A stretch of DNA of 64,000 nt, from assembly GCF_037996765.1 (NCBI RefSeq), contig NZ_JBBNAD010000004.1:620001-684000 (forward strand), written 5' to 3'. The first letter of the stretch is position 1, and the number at the start of each line of letters is the position of its first letter. Below, piece by piece: positions 45,550 to 54,851 of the stretch. The translations under genes were made by a program, and so were the position numbers. This stretch comes from Bdellovibrio sp. GT3 (lineage in GTDB: Bacteria; Bdellovibrionota; Bdellovibrionia; Bdellovibrionales; Bdellovibrionaceae). The notes below the pieces were generated by a model. The model was not told where the DNA came from. It worked only from the letters and a program-made list of their open reading frames with translations, and did not search any database.

Positions 45550-47425
45550 GTTCGAGGAGATCCGCGAACGGGTGCGCGAATTCCCCACGCAAAGTGGCGT
45601 GTACCTGATGAAGGGACCCGGCGATAAGATCATTTATATCGGTAAAGCCAAAAGTCTGCGCAATCGTGTGCGCAGTTATTTTACGGATAGTAAGGATCAC
45701 ACGCCGAAAACTCGTCTGCTGGTTTCGAATATTCTGGAAGTAGAATACATTCTAACCAAGACCGAGGTTGAAGCGTTTCTACTGGAAGCTTCGTTAATTA
45801 AAAAACATCGTCCCAAATACAATATTCGTCTGCGGGATGATAAGGCCTATCCTTACATTCGCTTCAGTTGGTCCGAGGAATTTCCTAGATTGTATTTGGC
45901 TCGCAAAGTTAAAAAAGACGGCTCCCTGTATTTCGGTCCGTACACTTCGGGCCTGGCAGTCCAGGGAACCATTCGCTTTTTGAATCGCACTTTTAAAATT
46001 CGTGACTGTAACGATGCGATGTTTGCCACCCGCAAACGTCCTTGCATGACCTATCAGATCGGTCGTTGCACAGCGCCCTGTGTGGATTATATCTCTCAGG
46101 AAGAATATAAAAGTGAGGTTGAGGGTGCGAAACTTTTCCTTAAAGGCCAGAATAAGAAAGTCATCAAAACTCTGAAAGAGAAAATGATGGGTGCCGCCGA
46201 AGAGGAAAAATTCGAAGTGGCAGCGCGCTTGCGAGATTCCATTGATGCGATCAAAGCCATTTTGGAAAAACAGTCTGTCATTAATGACACTTCTGAAAAA
46301 GATCAGGATGCCGTGGGGTATTTTGGTGACGAACGCGGTTGTCTGATTGAAACCGTGCACGTTCGTGCCGGTCGGGTGATTGGCACACGCCCGCACTTCC
46401 TGCCGCATTTTGATCCGAACGATGCCGTCGAGGATCCACGTGAATGGATGGTGGATTTCCTGAATCAATATTACGAAGACAACTTTATCCCGGATGATGT
46501 TCTGTTGCCGTTGGATATCGGCAGTGATTTGAACAAGCTGATGGAAGATGTTTTGATGGAGCGATCGGGGTCTAAATCCTCAGTCCGTTTTGCGACCGAT
46601 GAGCGCGGCCGGAATTTGGTCGATATGGCCAACGAAAATGCCAAGGCGCATTTCCTAAAGTACGTTTCCAAATCCGAAGAAAAGCTCCGTGGGCTTCAGG
46701 AAATCAAAGAGAAATTCAACCTTCCGGAAATGCCAAGACGTATCGAGTGTTATGATATTTCGACCTTCCAGGGGGCGGAAACAGTGGCCTCGCAGGTGGT
46801 GTTCGAAGAGGGCGTTCCGGCCAAGGATCATTATCGCCGATACAAAATCAGAACAGTTCAAGGGATCAATGACTTTGCCTCCATGTACGAGGTTCTAAGC
46901 CGTCGCTTTAAGCATACTGAATATGAAGACCCGCAATTGATCGTCATCGATGGCGGTAAAGGACAGCTCTCCCAGGCTATTAAGATTTTAACTGAAATCG
47001 GGCGTAATGATATACCTGTGGTGGGGCTTGCGAAGGCCCGCACCGAAAGTGATTTCCAAAAAGCAGAAGTTGAATCCACGGATGAGCGGTTCTTTTTGCC
47101 GGGGCGTCAAAACCCGGTGATTTTCAAAACCAATTCAGAGGCGCAGCACATTTTGGTGGGAATTCGTGATGAGGCCCATCGTTTTGCCATCACTTATCAC
47201 CGTAAGCTCCGTGAAGGCACCTCCCTGGAGAGTGAACTTGATTACGTCGTGGGTCTTGGCGAAAAAAGAAAGAAAACTCTTTTGACTCAGTTTAACTCTA
47301 TTGATGAAATCAGAATGGCTGACCCGAGTGAGATTGCCAAACTTAAAGGTTTCAACCGCGTACTGGCGGAGCGAATCGTTTTGCAATTGAATGAATCGGA
47401 AGAAGAAGAAGTCGAAGCTGAGTAA
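45536..47425 (+). CDS. uvrC: Excinuclease ABC subunit C
   Basis: 629 aa. It makes both incisions in nucleotide excision repair. N-terminal GIY-YIG nuclease ([20 protein letters not shown]), Cys-rich region ([15 protein letters not shown]), UVR domain (~195-235), RNase H-like endonuclease ([29 protein letters not shown]) and C-terminal helix-hairpin-helix (~570-620). It starts inside the end of uvrB (14-base overlap), so the two are co-translated. Finding uvrB and uvrC adjacent is less common than in scattered genomes and supports a repair operon. Confidence 0.97.
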   Translation: MASSKFEEIRERVREFPTQSGVYLMKGPGDKIIYIGKAKSLRNRVRSYFTDSKDHTPKTRLLVSNILEVEYILTKTEVEAFLLEASLIKKHRPKYNIRLRDDKAYPYIRFSWSEEFPRLYLARKVKKDGSLYFGPYTSGLAVQGTIRFLNRTFKIRDCNDAMFATRKRPCMTYQIGRCTAPCVDYISQEEYKSEVEGAKLFLKGQNKKVIKTLKEKMMGAAEEEKFEVAARLRDSIDAIKAILEKQSVINDTSEKDQDAVGYFGDERGCLIETVHVRAGRVIGTRPHFLPHFDPNDAVEDPREWMVDFLNQYYEDNFIPDDVLLPLDIGSDLNKLMEDVLMERSGSKSSVRFATDERGRNLVDMANENAKAHFLKYVSKSEEKLRGLQEIKEKFNLPEMPRRIECYDISTFQGAETVASQVVFEEGVPAKDHYRRYKIRTVQGINDFASMYEVLSRRFKHTEYEDPQLIVIDGGKGQLSQAIKILTEIGRNDIPVVGLAKARTESDFQKAEVESTDERFFLPGRQNPVIFKTNSEAQHILVGIRDEAHRFAITYHRKLREGTSLESELDYVVGLGEKRKKTLLTQFNSIDEIRMADPSEIAKLKGFNRVLAERIVLQLNESEEEEVEAE

Positions 47426-47448
47426 TTTCGTCATCGAATAGAGAGCAC

Positions 47449-49014
47449 ATGAAGAATCACGCCATTTTAGTGGGAATTGGTATTTTTTTAAGCCGCATCG
47501 CAGGTTTGGTGCGGGAACGTGTTTTTGCCCACTATTTCGGAAATTCCGCAGCCGGGGATGCATTTAAGGCGGCCCTGAAAATTCCTAATTTCCTGCAAAA
47601 TCTATTCGGTGAAGGCGTGCTGTCAGCAAGCTTTATTCCCGTTTATGCGCAACTCCTGGCAAAAAAGCATGATGAGGAAGCCGCGAAGGTCGCATCTGTC
47701 ATTGGCAGCTTAATGTTCTTAATGACCTCCGTACTCGTTATCGCAGGGGTCTTTGCAACTCCGATGCTGATTGATCTGATTGCCCCGGGCTTTGAAGGTG
47801 AAAAACGGGAGCTGACCATTCAGATTGTGCAGATTCTTTTTCCGGGCACAGGCTTTCTGGTTATGTCTGCTTGGTGTCTGGGGATTTTGAATTCTCATAA
47901 AAAGTTTTTTCTTTCCTATGTGGCGCCGGTTATTTGGAATTTGACGATCATTGCGACACTGGTGATGTGGGGCTCGCAGCAGACGCAATTTGATTTGGCA
48001 GTCACTGTGGCCTGGGGCTTGGTTGCAGGTAGTTTCTTGCAGTTCTTCGTGCAGCTGCCTTCGGCATTGCGTTTGGGTAAAAAGATTTGGCCGTCGGTGG
48101 ATATGAAAGTATCCAGTGTCAAAACAGTGCTTAAAAACTTTGTTCCGGTTGTAGTGTCTCGTGGGGTGGTGCAAGTCAGTGCCTATATCGACAGTATGTT
48201 GGCCAGCTTGTTGCCGACAGGGGCCGTGTCTTCACTGGCCTATGCGCAAACTCTGTACCTGCTGCCGGTCAGTTTGTTTGGAATGAGTGTTTCAGCGGCG
48301 GAACTCCCTTCAATGTCCCAGGCGGTGGGCAGTGACGAGGAAATTCGCAGGTATCTTCAAGGCCGTTTGAATCGGGGCTTGCAGCAAATTGCTTTCTTCG
48401 TGATTCCCAGTGTGGTGGCGTTTTTGTTATTGGGCGATCTGATTGTGGGGGCCGTATTCCAAACAGGGCAGTTTGATGCCAAGAATACTCACACGGTGTG
48501 GATGGTTTTGATTGGTGCGACCGTGGGTCTTTTGGCTTCAACTTTGGGTCGACTTTATTCTTCGGCGTTTTATTCTCTGAAAGACACACGCACACCACTG
48601 AAGTTTGCGATTTTGCGAGTGATTGCAACCACCGGGCTTGGGGTGTTGTTTGCGTTTTATCTGCCTAAATGGGTGGGTTTGACTGAAGAGTGGGGAACAC
48701 CCGGCTTGACCGCTTCGGCCGGAATCGCTGGCTGGATCGAGTTTTATTTATTGCGCAGATCCTTGAATAAAAAAGTCGGCAGCACCGGCTTACCGGTTTT
48801 ATTTCAATTCAAAGTCTGGGCGATTGCTCTGGTAAGTGCCGGTTTTGCGGCCGCAGTAGTGCGCTTGGCTGTGATGCCGGAAATTCATGTCATCATTCGT
48901 GCGGTGATCGCCGTCGCAATCTACGGCCTGCTGTATTTTGGATTGGGTTTTGCCTTCCAAGTCGAGCAGGCCCGTGGGTTTATTGATAAAGTACTGCGAA
49001 GATTGAAGCGCTAG
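47449..49014 (+). CDS. murJ: Lipid II flippase MurJ (MviN)
   Basis: 521 aa with 14 predicted membrane segments. It moves lipid II across the inner membrane for peptidoglycan assembly. N-terminal FLSRIAGLVRERVFAHYFG and the NFLQNLFGEGVLSASFIPVY segment are the family signature with the conserved Arg residues. It follows uvrC by 23 bases in the same direction and may be in the operon. Its stop overlaps the convergent secreted gene by four bases. Confidence 0.94.
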   Translation: MKNHAILVGIGIFLSRIAGLVRERVFAHYFGNSAAGDAFKAALKIPNFLQNLFGEGVLSASFIPVYAQLLAKKHDEEAAKVASVIGSLMFLMTSVLVIAGVFATPMLIDLIAPGFEGEKRELTIQIVQILFPGTGFLVMSAWCLGILNSHKKFFLSYVAPVIWNLTIIATLVMWGSQQTQFDLAVTVAWGLVAGSFLQFFVQLPSALRLGKKIWPSVDMKVSSVKTVLKNFVPVVVSRGVVQVSAYIDSMLASLLPTGAVSSLAYAQTLYLLPVSLFGMSVSAAELPSMSQAVGSDEEIRRYLQGRLNRGLQQIAFFVIPSVVAFLLLGDLIVGAVFQTGQFDAKNTHTVWMVLIGATVGLLASTLGRLYSSAFYSLKDTRTPLKFAILRVIATTGLGVLFAFYLPKWVGLTEEWGTPGLTASAGIAGWIEFYLLRRSLNKKVGSTGLPVLFQFKVWAIALVSAGFAAAVVRLAVMPEIHVIIRAVIAVAIYGLLYFGLGFAFQVEQARGFIDKVLRRLKR

Positions 49015-49430
49015 TAGTAAGTGCCCCAGCCATAAAGATCCAGGTAAATGGTGCCAGAGCTTAGATAAAATCTAACCTGGCCGTTGTGATATCCCTCCCA
49101 CATGGGACGGAATCCCACTTGCGTGAAGCAACTTTGACCAGGTCTAAGTTTGCCATAGCAGTTGGTGTTGTAGGTAAACGACTGACCCCATAACTGGACG
49201 TTGTTCACGCGAACATCGCAGTCGGCATTGTTGGTCAGCCGGAAGGTTGAGTACCGTGTGTAGTAGGTCGGCGTATTCGGGAAGGTGTAGCTGTAGTATT
49301 GGGACGATCCGCGATCGTTATCAATCACCAGTTCTGCTGTGACTGTGGGTTTTTCGACACTCGCGTAAGTTGAAACGGGAGCCGCGAGGAGTACAAGGGC
49401 ACTTAAGGTCATAAGACATAATGCTTTCAT
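49011..49430 (-). CDS. Small secreted beta-rich protein
   Basis: 139 aa. Signal peptide (MKALCLMTLSALVLLAAPVSTYA), then an Ig-like fold with FRLTNNADCDVRVNNVQLWG and RPGQSCFTQVGFRPMWEGYHNGQVRFYLSSG, similar to ASPM/SPD-2/Hydin-type beta-sandwich repeats. Three Cys residues. Role unknown; adhesion or envelope interaction is inference. Convergent with murJ. Confidence 0.72.
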   Translation of the reverse strand: MKALCLMTLSALVLLAAPVSTYASVEKPTVTAELVIDNDRGSSQYYSYTFPNTPTYYTRYSTFRLTNNADCDVRVNNVQLWGQSFTYNTNCYGKLRPGQSCFTQVGFRPMWEGYHNGQVRFYLSSGTIYLDLYGWGTYY

Positions 49431-49504
49431 GGGTCCTCCTTACGAATAGTTTTGTTGAAGAAGAAATTGGTCGCAAAGGATATTCGTAGTATGCTTTTTT
49501 CGTC

Positions 49505-50716
49505 ATGAATGATTCATCACTGTGGTCGCCACTAAAAATTTCGGTTTATCGTAACTTTTGGATCTGTGCTTTTTTGTCAAATCTTGGAACTTGGATTCAG
49601 GATGTGGCAGCAAGCTGGGTGATGACACATCTATCGACTTCGCCCCTTATCATTTCACTTTTATCTTTCACCAGTAATTTACCAGTCGTGTTCTTAAGTA
49701 TCGCCGCGGGATATTTTGCGGACCTGGGATTTCGTCGTCGGATTTTATTGATTTCTGAAAGCATGATGTTCGTCGCGGCGGCAGTGCTGGCGTACTTGGT
49801 CTGGTCTGAAAACATCACAGAGGGACTGTTGTTATTGTTGTCACTGGTCATGGGGATTGGGTTTGCTCTTTCAAATCCACCGTTTCAAAGTGTTCTGACT
49901 GATTTGGTACCCAGTGAAAAACAGGCGCAGGCCGTCTTGGTTTATTATATCGGTATCAACGTCACGCGGGTTCTGGGACCGACAATCGGTGGAGTTATTC
50001 TGGGTGGTGCCGGCCCGGCGATTGCGTTCCTGTTGAATAGTTTATCTTTTCTGGGGCTGATTTTATTTTTCTGGAAGTGGCCAGTGAAAGAGGCAGCCGT
50101 TCCCAAGGACGAGAAAAAAGAAGTTAAATTCAGCCAGGATGAATTCAATTTTCTGTTCTCGTTTCACAACATGAAGTTGTGGGTGGAAATTTTCATCGTT
50201 ACATTTTTCGCCTCGAGTTTGTGGGCACTGTATCCGACCCGCGGGCGCGTGGAGTTGGGGTTGAACAGCTGGCAGTACGGTTCATTGCTAGGATTTTTAG
50301 GTCTAGGAGCTTGTTTTAGTTCAATTTACTCCAGCAAGATCATGCAGCCAGAGCGAACATCCCTGTCACTGGCGGGAGCTTACTTTGTCTATGCCGTCGG
50401 CTTGTTTTTCATTGGTGTGGCCCCTAGTTATATTTTCATGTGCCAAGGGATGTTCTTTGCGGGGATTGGCTGGCTGATTTTGGCGACATTGATGAACATG
50501 AGTTCCCGACAGTTGACGGGCAAATCTCATTTGAAAGCCACCATGCTGGGTGTGTTTCTGGCTGTGTTCTATGCGGGTATGGCACTGGGATCTGTCAGTT
50601 GGGGTGCGTTTGCGCGCATGGGAACTTCGACAGCTGCAATGACAACATCAGCGGCTGGACTTACGGTCATTGCTTTGTATAAGTTTTTAAGCTCCAAGAA
50701 AATCGTCGAGTCATAG
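49505..50716 (+). CDS. MFS_3-type exporter (EntS-like)
   Basis: 403 aa, about 12 membrane helices. RNFWICAFLSNLGTWIQDVAASWVMTHL and ALSNPPFQSVLTDLVP are typical of the MFS_3 / EntS-like family that exports siderophores or drugs. The substrate is unknown; no siderophore genes are adjacent. It is divergent from the small secreted gene at 49430. Confidence 0.87.
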   Translation: MNDSSLWSPLKISVYRNFWICAFLSNLGTWIQDVAASWVMTHLSTSPLIISLLSFTSNLPVVFLSIAAGYFADLGFRRRILLISESMMFVAAAVLAYLVWSENITEGLLLLLSLVMGIGFALSNPPFQSVLTDLVPSEKQAQAVLVYYIGINVTRVLGPTIGGVILGGAGPAIAFLLNSLSFLGLILFFWKWPVKEAAVPKDEKKEVKFSQDEFNFLFSFHNMKLWVEIFIVTFFASSLWALYPTRGRVELGLNSWQYGSLLGFLGLGACFSSIYSSKIMQPERTSLSLAGAYFVYAVGLFFIGVAPSYIFMCQGMFFAGIGWLILATLMNMSSRQLTGKSHLKATMLGVFLAVFYAGMALGSVSWGAFARMGTSTAAMTTSAAGLTVIALYKFLSSKKIVES

Positions 50717-50793
50717 CCTGCCAACTTGTAAGGTGTGAGCAGGTTGGTGTCGGGATAATATTTATTCAGTCTTCCTTATCCCGGAGGCACACG

Positions 50794-51537
50794 ATGAAAA
50801 TATTATTTTTCTTTTTTCTTCTTACTTCCATGGCCCATGCTGAAACAACGGAGCTGGGTCCCCCCGAGAATATTGGTTTGGGGCAGGCATCAAGTTTCGT
50901 AAAGAAAGATGATGCCCAAAACATAACCTCCTTGGGAATTGTCTTTTCTGGCAAAGTTTTGGAAGGACTTCCGGCAGATGTGAGCGGGCATGAGTATGAA
51001 TACATTCTAAAGCTTCCCGCAGGAGTTACGATCCCTCCGTTCAATCACCTCACAATGAATTGGAATCCGCACGGTCACGACCCTGATGTTATTTATGGAG
51101 TTCCCCATTTTGATTTTCATTTTTACTTTATAAGCGAACATCAGCGTCACCAGATCAAGTGTGATGGATCAGACGATGCCGTCTGTATGAAGCAACCCAT
51201 CGCTGAATATAAACCTGCCTACTACATTGCGGGACCCGGTGGCGTGCCGATGATGGGGTGGCATTGGGTGGATCTGCGCTCGCCGGAATTTAATGGTAAG
51301 CCTTTTACGGCGACCTATATTTATGGGTTTTATAATGGTGAGATGATTTTCCTGGAGCCGATGATCGCGCTATCGTATTTACAGACGAAACCGCAATTCG
51401 CGGCAGACATTCCACTTCCTCAGAAAGTGGCTTTTCCAGGAAAGTATCCGAACCGTTATTCTTTAAGTTATGATTCTGTTCAAGACACCTATTGGTTGTC
51501 TCTCGAAAACCTGACAGATATCACGGGGCTGAATTAA
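50794..51537 (+). CDS. Secreted TTHB210-like protein (DUF5602)
   Basis: 247 aa. Signal peptide (MKILFFFFLLTSMAHA). The central motif WNPHGHDPDVIYGVPHFDFHFYF places four histidines in a short stretch, as in the TTHB210-like family of unknown function from Thermus and others. The His cluster suggests metal binding (inference). GGAGGC lies before the ATG. It is convergent with the small secreted gene that ends at 51539. Confidence 0.78.
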   Translation: MKILFFFFLLTSMAHAETTELGPPENIGLGQASSFVKKDDAQNITSLGIVFSGKVLEGLPADVSGHEYEYILKLPAGVTIPPFNHLTMNWNPHGHDPDVIYGVPHFDFHFYFISEHQRHQIKCDGSDDAVCMKQPIAEYKPAYYIAGPGGVPMMGWHWVDLRSPEFNGKPFTATYIYGFYNGEMIFLEPMIALSYLQTKPQFAADIPLPQKVAFPGKYPNRYSLSYDSVQDTYWLSLENLTDITGLN

Positions 51538-51538
51538 C

Positions 51539-52036
51539 TTATAATCCTTTGGTGGTTGCGACTCTTAAGGCCGCTTCGCTGTTGGTGATTGTAGCCGGCA
51601 CGCGGGTCTCTTTGCTCACAATACCAAAAGGAATATCACCCCACCAGTTTTCGATGATGGTGCCATCTTCATTGGTCGTGCTCAGTTTGCAGGTCTCGTA
51701 TTTTCCCGGAGTCGTTTGCAAAGTCTCAATGGTGCCGCCGTTTTTTTGGCAGTTGGCCAGGGTCTCTTTATATTTTTCGGGTGTAAATAAATCTGCGGAT
51801 TCGATGGTTTCTGAAAGTGACTCTGAGCCCAGCTTGGTGTGAACTTTAACTTTCCAAAGCTTGCTGCTGGAGTTGAAGCCAATGACCTCTTTGGTGATCT
51901 GAACTTCGGAGGTGTTTCCGGTGGCTGTTTTGATATTTCCTGACCACGTCACTTTGTCGCCGATGTTGGGGTAGGCCTGAACGATGGCGGAATAAAAAAT
52001 CACAAATGTAAAAAGATATGCGGTACGTGTTGTCAT
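51539..52036 (-). CDS. Small secreted protein of unknown function
   Basis: 165 aa. Signal peptide (MTTRTAYLFTFVIFYSAIVQA), beta-rich mature domain, single pair of Cys (ANCQKN, YETCKL). GGAGGT five bases before ATG 52036 fixes the start. No family recognised. Confidence 0.72.
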   Translation of the reverse strand: MTTRTAYLFTFVIFYSAIVQAYPNIGDKVTWSGNIKTATGNTSEVQITKEVIGFNSSSKLWKVKVHTKLGSESLSETIESADLFTPEKYKETLANCQKNGGTIETLQTTPGKYETCKLSTTNEDGTIIENWWGDIPFGIVSKETRVPATITNSEAALRVATTKGL

Positions 52037-52204
52037 AGGGACCTCCAAAGTGCCTTATTGGCAGGCTTTAATGAGGATGGCATAGGGACTTCGTCTTGGG
52101 GGACGAATTTCTTCCATGGGATGTTAGGAATCAAGGTGAACAAAGCAGTGCATTAAATCCGGTTTTAATGGTCTAGGAATTTCCCTCGAGGTAAGCTTCC
52201 GGCC

Positions 52205-52714
52205 ATGAAGGACTATCTGAAATATTTAGACGAAGTTTTGGGCCTGCAAAAGGTCATGTTGGGCGACATGCCATCTGCTGCGGTCGTGAATGCCACAGAG
52301 ACTAGAACACAATTCTTCACGCAAAAAGGTCCTTACTCCACTTCCGAGATGGTTCACCGGGAGTTGGTGTTTTTAAATATTCTGACTCAATCCAAAGAAA
52401 GTTTCTTCCTGAAAGAAACCCGCGATCTTTTTGATAAAATGAAAGTCGCGATGAAACTTAAAAATATTCAGGTGCTGGAGCTCGATTGCACGGTCGAGGA
52501 TCGTTCGTTGTTGCCCTCAGAGCTTGCCAAGTTTTGCGAAAGCAAAGTGGTGGTCGTGTTCAGTTCCTTTCCTAAGGATCTGGGCGAGATGATCTACAAA
52601 GGCCCTGGTAAATGGATTGAAACCTACAGTCCGGCGTATTTGCTGGAGGACGCGGCGGCAAAAAAAGTCGTCTGGAATGATCTACAAAAAGTCATGAAGG
52701 AGTTAAGTCTGTGA
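52205..52714 (+). CDS. UDG-like fold protein, degenerate
   Basis: 169 aa, cytoplasmic. The C-terminal half aligns in my reading with family 4/5 uracil-DNA glycosylases: RDLFDKMKVAMKLKN resembles the QLLDKML helix, VVVVFSSFPKDLGEM the central strand, and ETYSPAYLLEDAAAKKVVWNDLQKVM the HPS leucine-loop and final helix. The catalytic His is replaced (SPAYLL), and no Cys cluster for an Fe-S site is present, so it is unlikely to be an active glycosylase. It overlaps the NfeD gene by four bases (GTGA), a tight coupling with no known reason. Confidence 0.65.
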   Translation: MKDYLKYLDEVLGLQKVMLGDMPSAAVVNATETRTQFFTQKGPYSTSEMVHRELVFLNILTQSKESFFLKETRDLFDKMKVAMKLKNIQVLELDCTVEDRSLLPSELAKFCESKVVVVFSSFPKDLGEMIYKGPGKWIETYSPAYLLEDAAAKKVVWNDLQKVMKELSL

Positions 52715-54000
52715 ACTCGCTCTTTGTCTCTGTACTTCTGTTAATGATGTTGGGGACAAGCGTGTCCCAGGCTGCGACCTGCACACTGGCTGTGACCGTT
52801 AATGATGCTATCACAGCATCAACCACTGATTATCTGGAAAGAGCTGAAAAGCGCGCCGTCGAAAATGGCTGCGAATCCATATTCGTCAGAGTGAATACGC
52901 CGGGTGGAAGTCTGCAAAGCACGCGAAGAATCGTGGAGCGCATGCTGGCCTCAAAAATTCCTTACCTGTGCCTGATCACTCCGCAAGGAGGACACGCCGG
53001 CAGTGCGGGCGCGATCATTCTGCAAGCCTGTCATGTCAATGGGGGAGTGAAGGCCACCAATGTCGGGGCGGCGACGCCGATTCTGGGTACTGGCGAAAAA
53101 ATGCCGGACGATCTTCGTAACAAGATGATCAATGATACCGTCAGCTGGCTGGAAGGCGTTACCAAGCTTCGCTGTCGTGATTTAAAGTTTTCCAAAGAAA
53201 TTGTCACAGATGCCAAGTCATACAGCTCCACTGAAGCGGTTGAAATGAAAGCCCTGGATATTTTGGGTGAGGATGAATCAGACTTTCTGCAAAAGTCCGA
53301 AGGACGAAAAGTCCTGATCGCGGGCAATGAAACTATCGCAGTCAAAGTTGGCGATCTGCGCGAGTTCTCTCCGGATACGCGCTATCGTATTTTAAGCTTC
53401 ATCGCAGATCCGGAGTTTGCCTATTTGCTTTTCATGGGAAGTTTGGGGCTGTTGTATGTGGAACTGACACATCCGGGGCTGGTGGCACCAGGTGTGATCG
53501 GTGGCATTGGTCTGGTGTTTTCCCTGATCGCATTTCACAAATTGGAAGTCGTATGGGGCGGTCTTGCCTTGATCCTTCTGGGAATTGCCTTTTTGATCGC
53601 AGAAATATTCATTCCAAGCTTTGGGATATTGGGTATCGGTGGTCTAGTATCGCTGTTCGTTGGAAGTGTATTCCTGTTTGATAAAGCCACTGGATATTCA
53701 TTGCCATACACAGTGATCCTGCCAGTGGTGCTGGCCATTGGGGCTGTGTTCTTTGGTATTGGATATTTGGCTTTAAAAACTTTGCGTCTGAAGTCCAAGG
53801 ACTCGGATGCAGATTTGAAAGATTCTGTAGGCAAGGTGACCACGGTCGACGAGACAGGACACAAAGGACAGATCAGTATCATGGGGGAAACCTGGAATTT
53901 TGTTTCCGAGGATTCCCTGAAAGCTGGTGAGCGGGTCACGGTGACGGCTCGTCAGGGTTTAACTTTAAATGTAAAAAGATATAACAAGGAGCAAGTGTAA
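52711..54000 (+). CDS. NfeD-family membrane serine protease (ClpP-class, 1510-N-like)
   Basis: 429 aa, GTG start overlapping the previous stop (GTGA). Signal/TM (1-22), ClpP-class protease domain with Ser98 (GHAGSAG) and Lys138 (LRNKMI), matching the S97-K138 dyad of archaeal 1510-N, four to five membrane segments (~235-355), then a C-terminal NfeD OB-fold (~375-425). By family it cleaves the C-terminal hydrophobic region of the stomatin/slipin partner, which is encoded immediately downstream. Confidence 0.93.
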   Translation: MNSLFVSVLLLMMLGTSVSQAATCTLAVTVNDAITASTTDYLERAEKRAVENGCESIFVRVNTPGGSLQSTRRIVERMLASKIPYLCLITPQGGHAGSAGAIILQACHVNGGVKATNVGAATPILGTGEKMPDDLRNKMINDTVSWLEGVTKLRCRDLKFSKEIVTDAKSYSSTEAVEMKALDILGEDESDFLQKSEGRKVLIAGNETIAVKVGDLREFSPDTRYRILSFIADPEFAYLLFMGSLGLLYVELTHPGLVAPGVIGGIGLVFSLIAFHKLEVVWGGLALILLGIAFLIAEIFIPSFGILGIGGLVSLFVGSVFLFDKATGYSLPYTVILPVVLAIGAVFFGIGYLALKTLRLKSKDSDADLKDSVGKVTTVDETGHKGQISIMGETWNFVSEDSLKAGERVTVTARQGLTLNVKRYNKEQV

Positions 54001-54750
54001 ATGGAATTTATGATAATTATACTGGTGTTCGCAGGTATCATCCTGAGCGCCATGGTTAAAATTTTGAATGAGTGGGATCGTGGTGTGGTTCTGCGTCTGG
54101 GTAAAGCTGTCGGAGTGCGCGGACCTGGTTTGATTATTTTGATTCCCTTCATCGAGAAAATGATCAAAGTCGATACTCGTACAATTGCCATGGACGTAAA
54201 ACCTCAAGACGTGATCACGAAAGACAACGTCTCCATGCAGGTGAACGCTGTGGTTTATTTCAAAGTGATCTCGCCAATGGAAGCGATCACTAAAATTGAA
54301 GACTTCTATTTTGCTACAAGTCAGTTGGCGCAAACCACTTTGCGTTCTGTGATGGGCCAATACCCATTGGATGACGTGCTTGAACACCGTGATAAGATCA
54401 ACGGCGCACTTCAAGGCATTCTTGATAAGCATACTGAGTCGTGGGGAATCAAAGTAACGATGGTTGAAGTGAAGCAAATCGACCTTCCCAAAGAAATGCA
54501 ACGTGCGATGGCGCGTGAGGCAGAGGCTGAGCGTGAACGCCGTGCGAAGGTTATTAGCGCCGACGGGGAGGTTCAGCGTTCTGAAAAGCTTGCGGCCGCT
54601 TCCCAAATGCTGGCAAGTTCCCCATCTGCTCTGCAGTTGGCGTATTTGCAGACTTTGACAGAGATTGCTGGCGATAAGACCAACACAATCATCTTCCCAT
54701 TGCCGCTGGATATGGTTAGACCGTTCCTGAACGCCGCAAACGAAAACTAG
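54001..54750 (+). CDS. Slipin (SPFH/band 7 membrane protein)
   Basis: 249 aa. One N-terminal membrane segment followed by an SPFH domain ([37 protein letters not shown] is typical of stomatin-like slipins) and a charged coiled-coil region ([19 protein letters not shown]). It starts directly after the NfeD stop, the classical nfeD-slipin pair, which forms membrane complexes thought to control membrane quality. A strong terminator follows. Confidence 0.94.
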   Translation: MEFMIIILVFAGIILSAMVKILNEWDRGVVLRLGKAVGVRGPGLIILIPFIEKMIKVDTRTIAMDVKPQDVITKDNVSMQVNAVVYFKVISPMEAITKIEDFYFATSQLAQTTLRSVMGQYPLDDVLEHRDKINGALQGILDKHTESWGIKVTMVEVKQIDLPKEMQRAMAREAEAERERRAKVISADGEVQRSEKLAAASQMLASSPSALQLAYLQTLTEIAGDKTNTIIFPLPLDMVRPFLNAANEN

Positions 54751-54795
54751 ACTTTCATCCTTCGGGGTTTGTTTGGTTTAATAGAAGAACTGCTG

Positions 54796-54828
54796 AAAGA
54801 GGCCCAAGGATTGGGGCCTCTTTTTTTT
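54796..54828 (+). terminator. Rho-independent terminator of the nfeD-slipin operon
   Basis: Stem AAAGAGGCCC / GGGCCTCTTT (with one extra G) and a T8 run. Confidence 0.92.
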
Positions 54829-54851
54829 AATCTCTAGGACGGAGACAAGTT

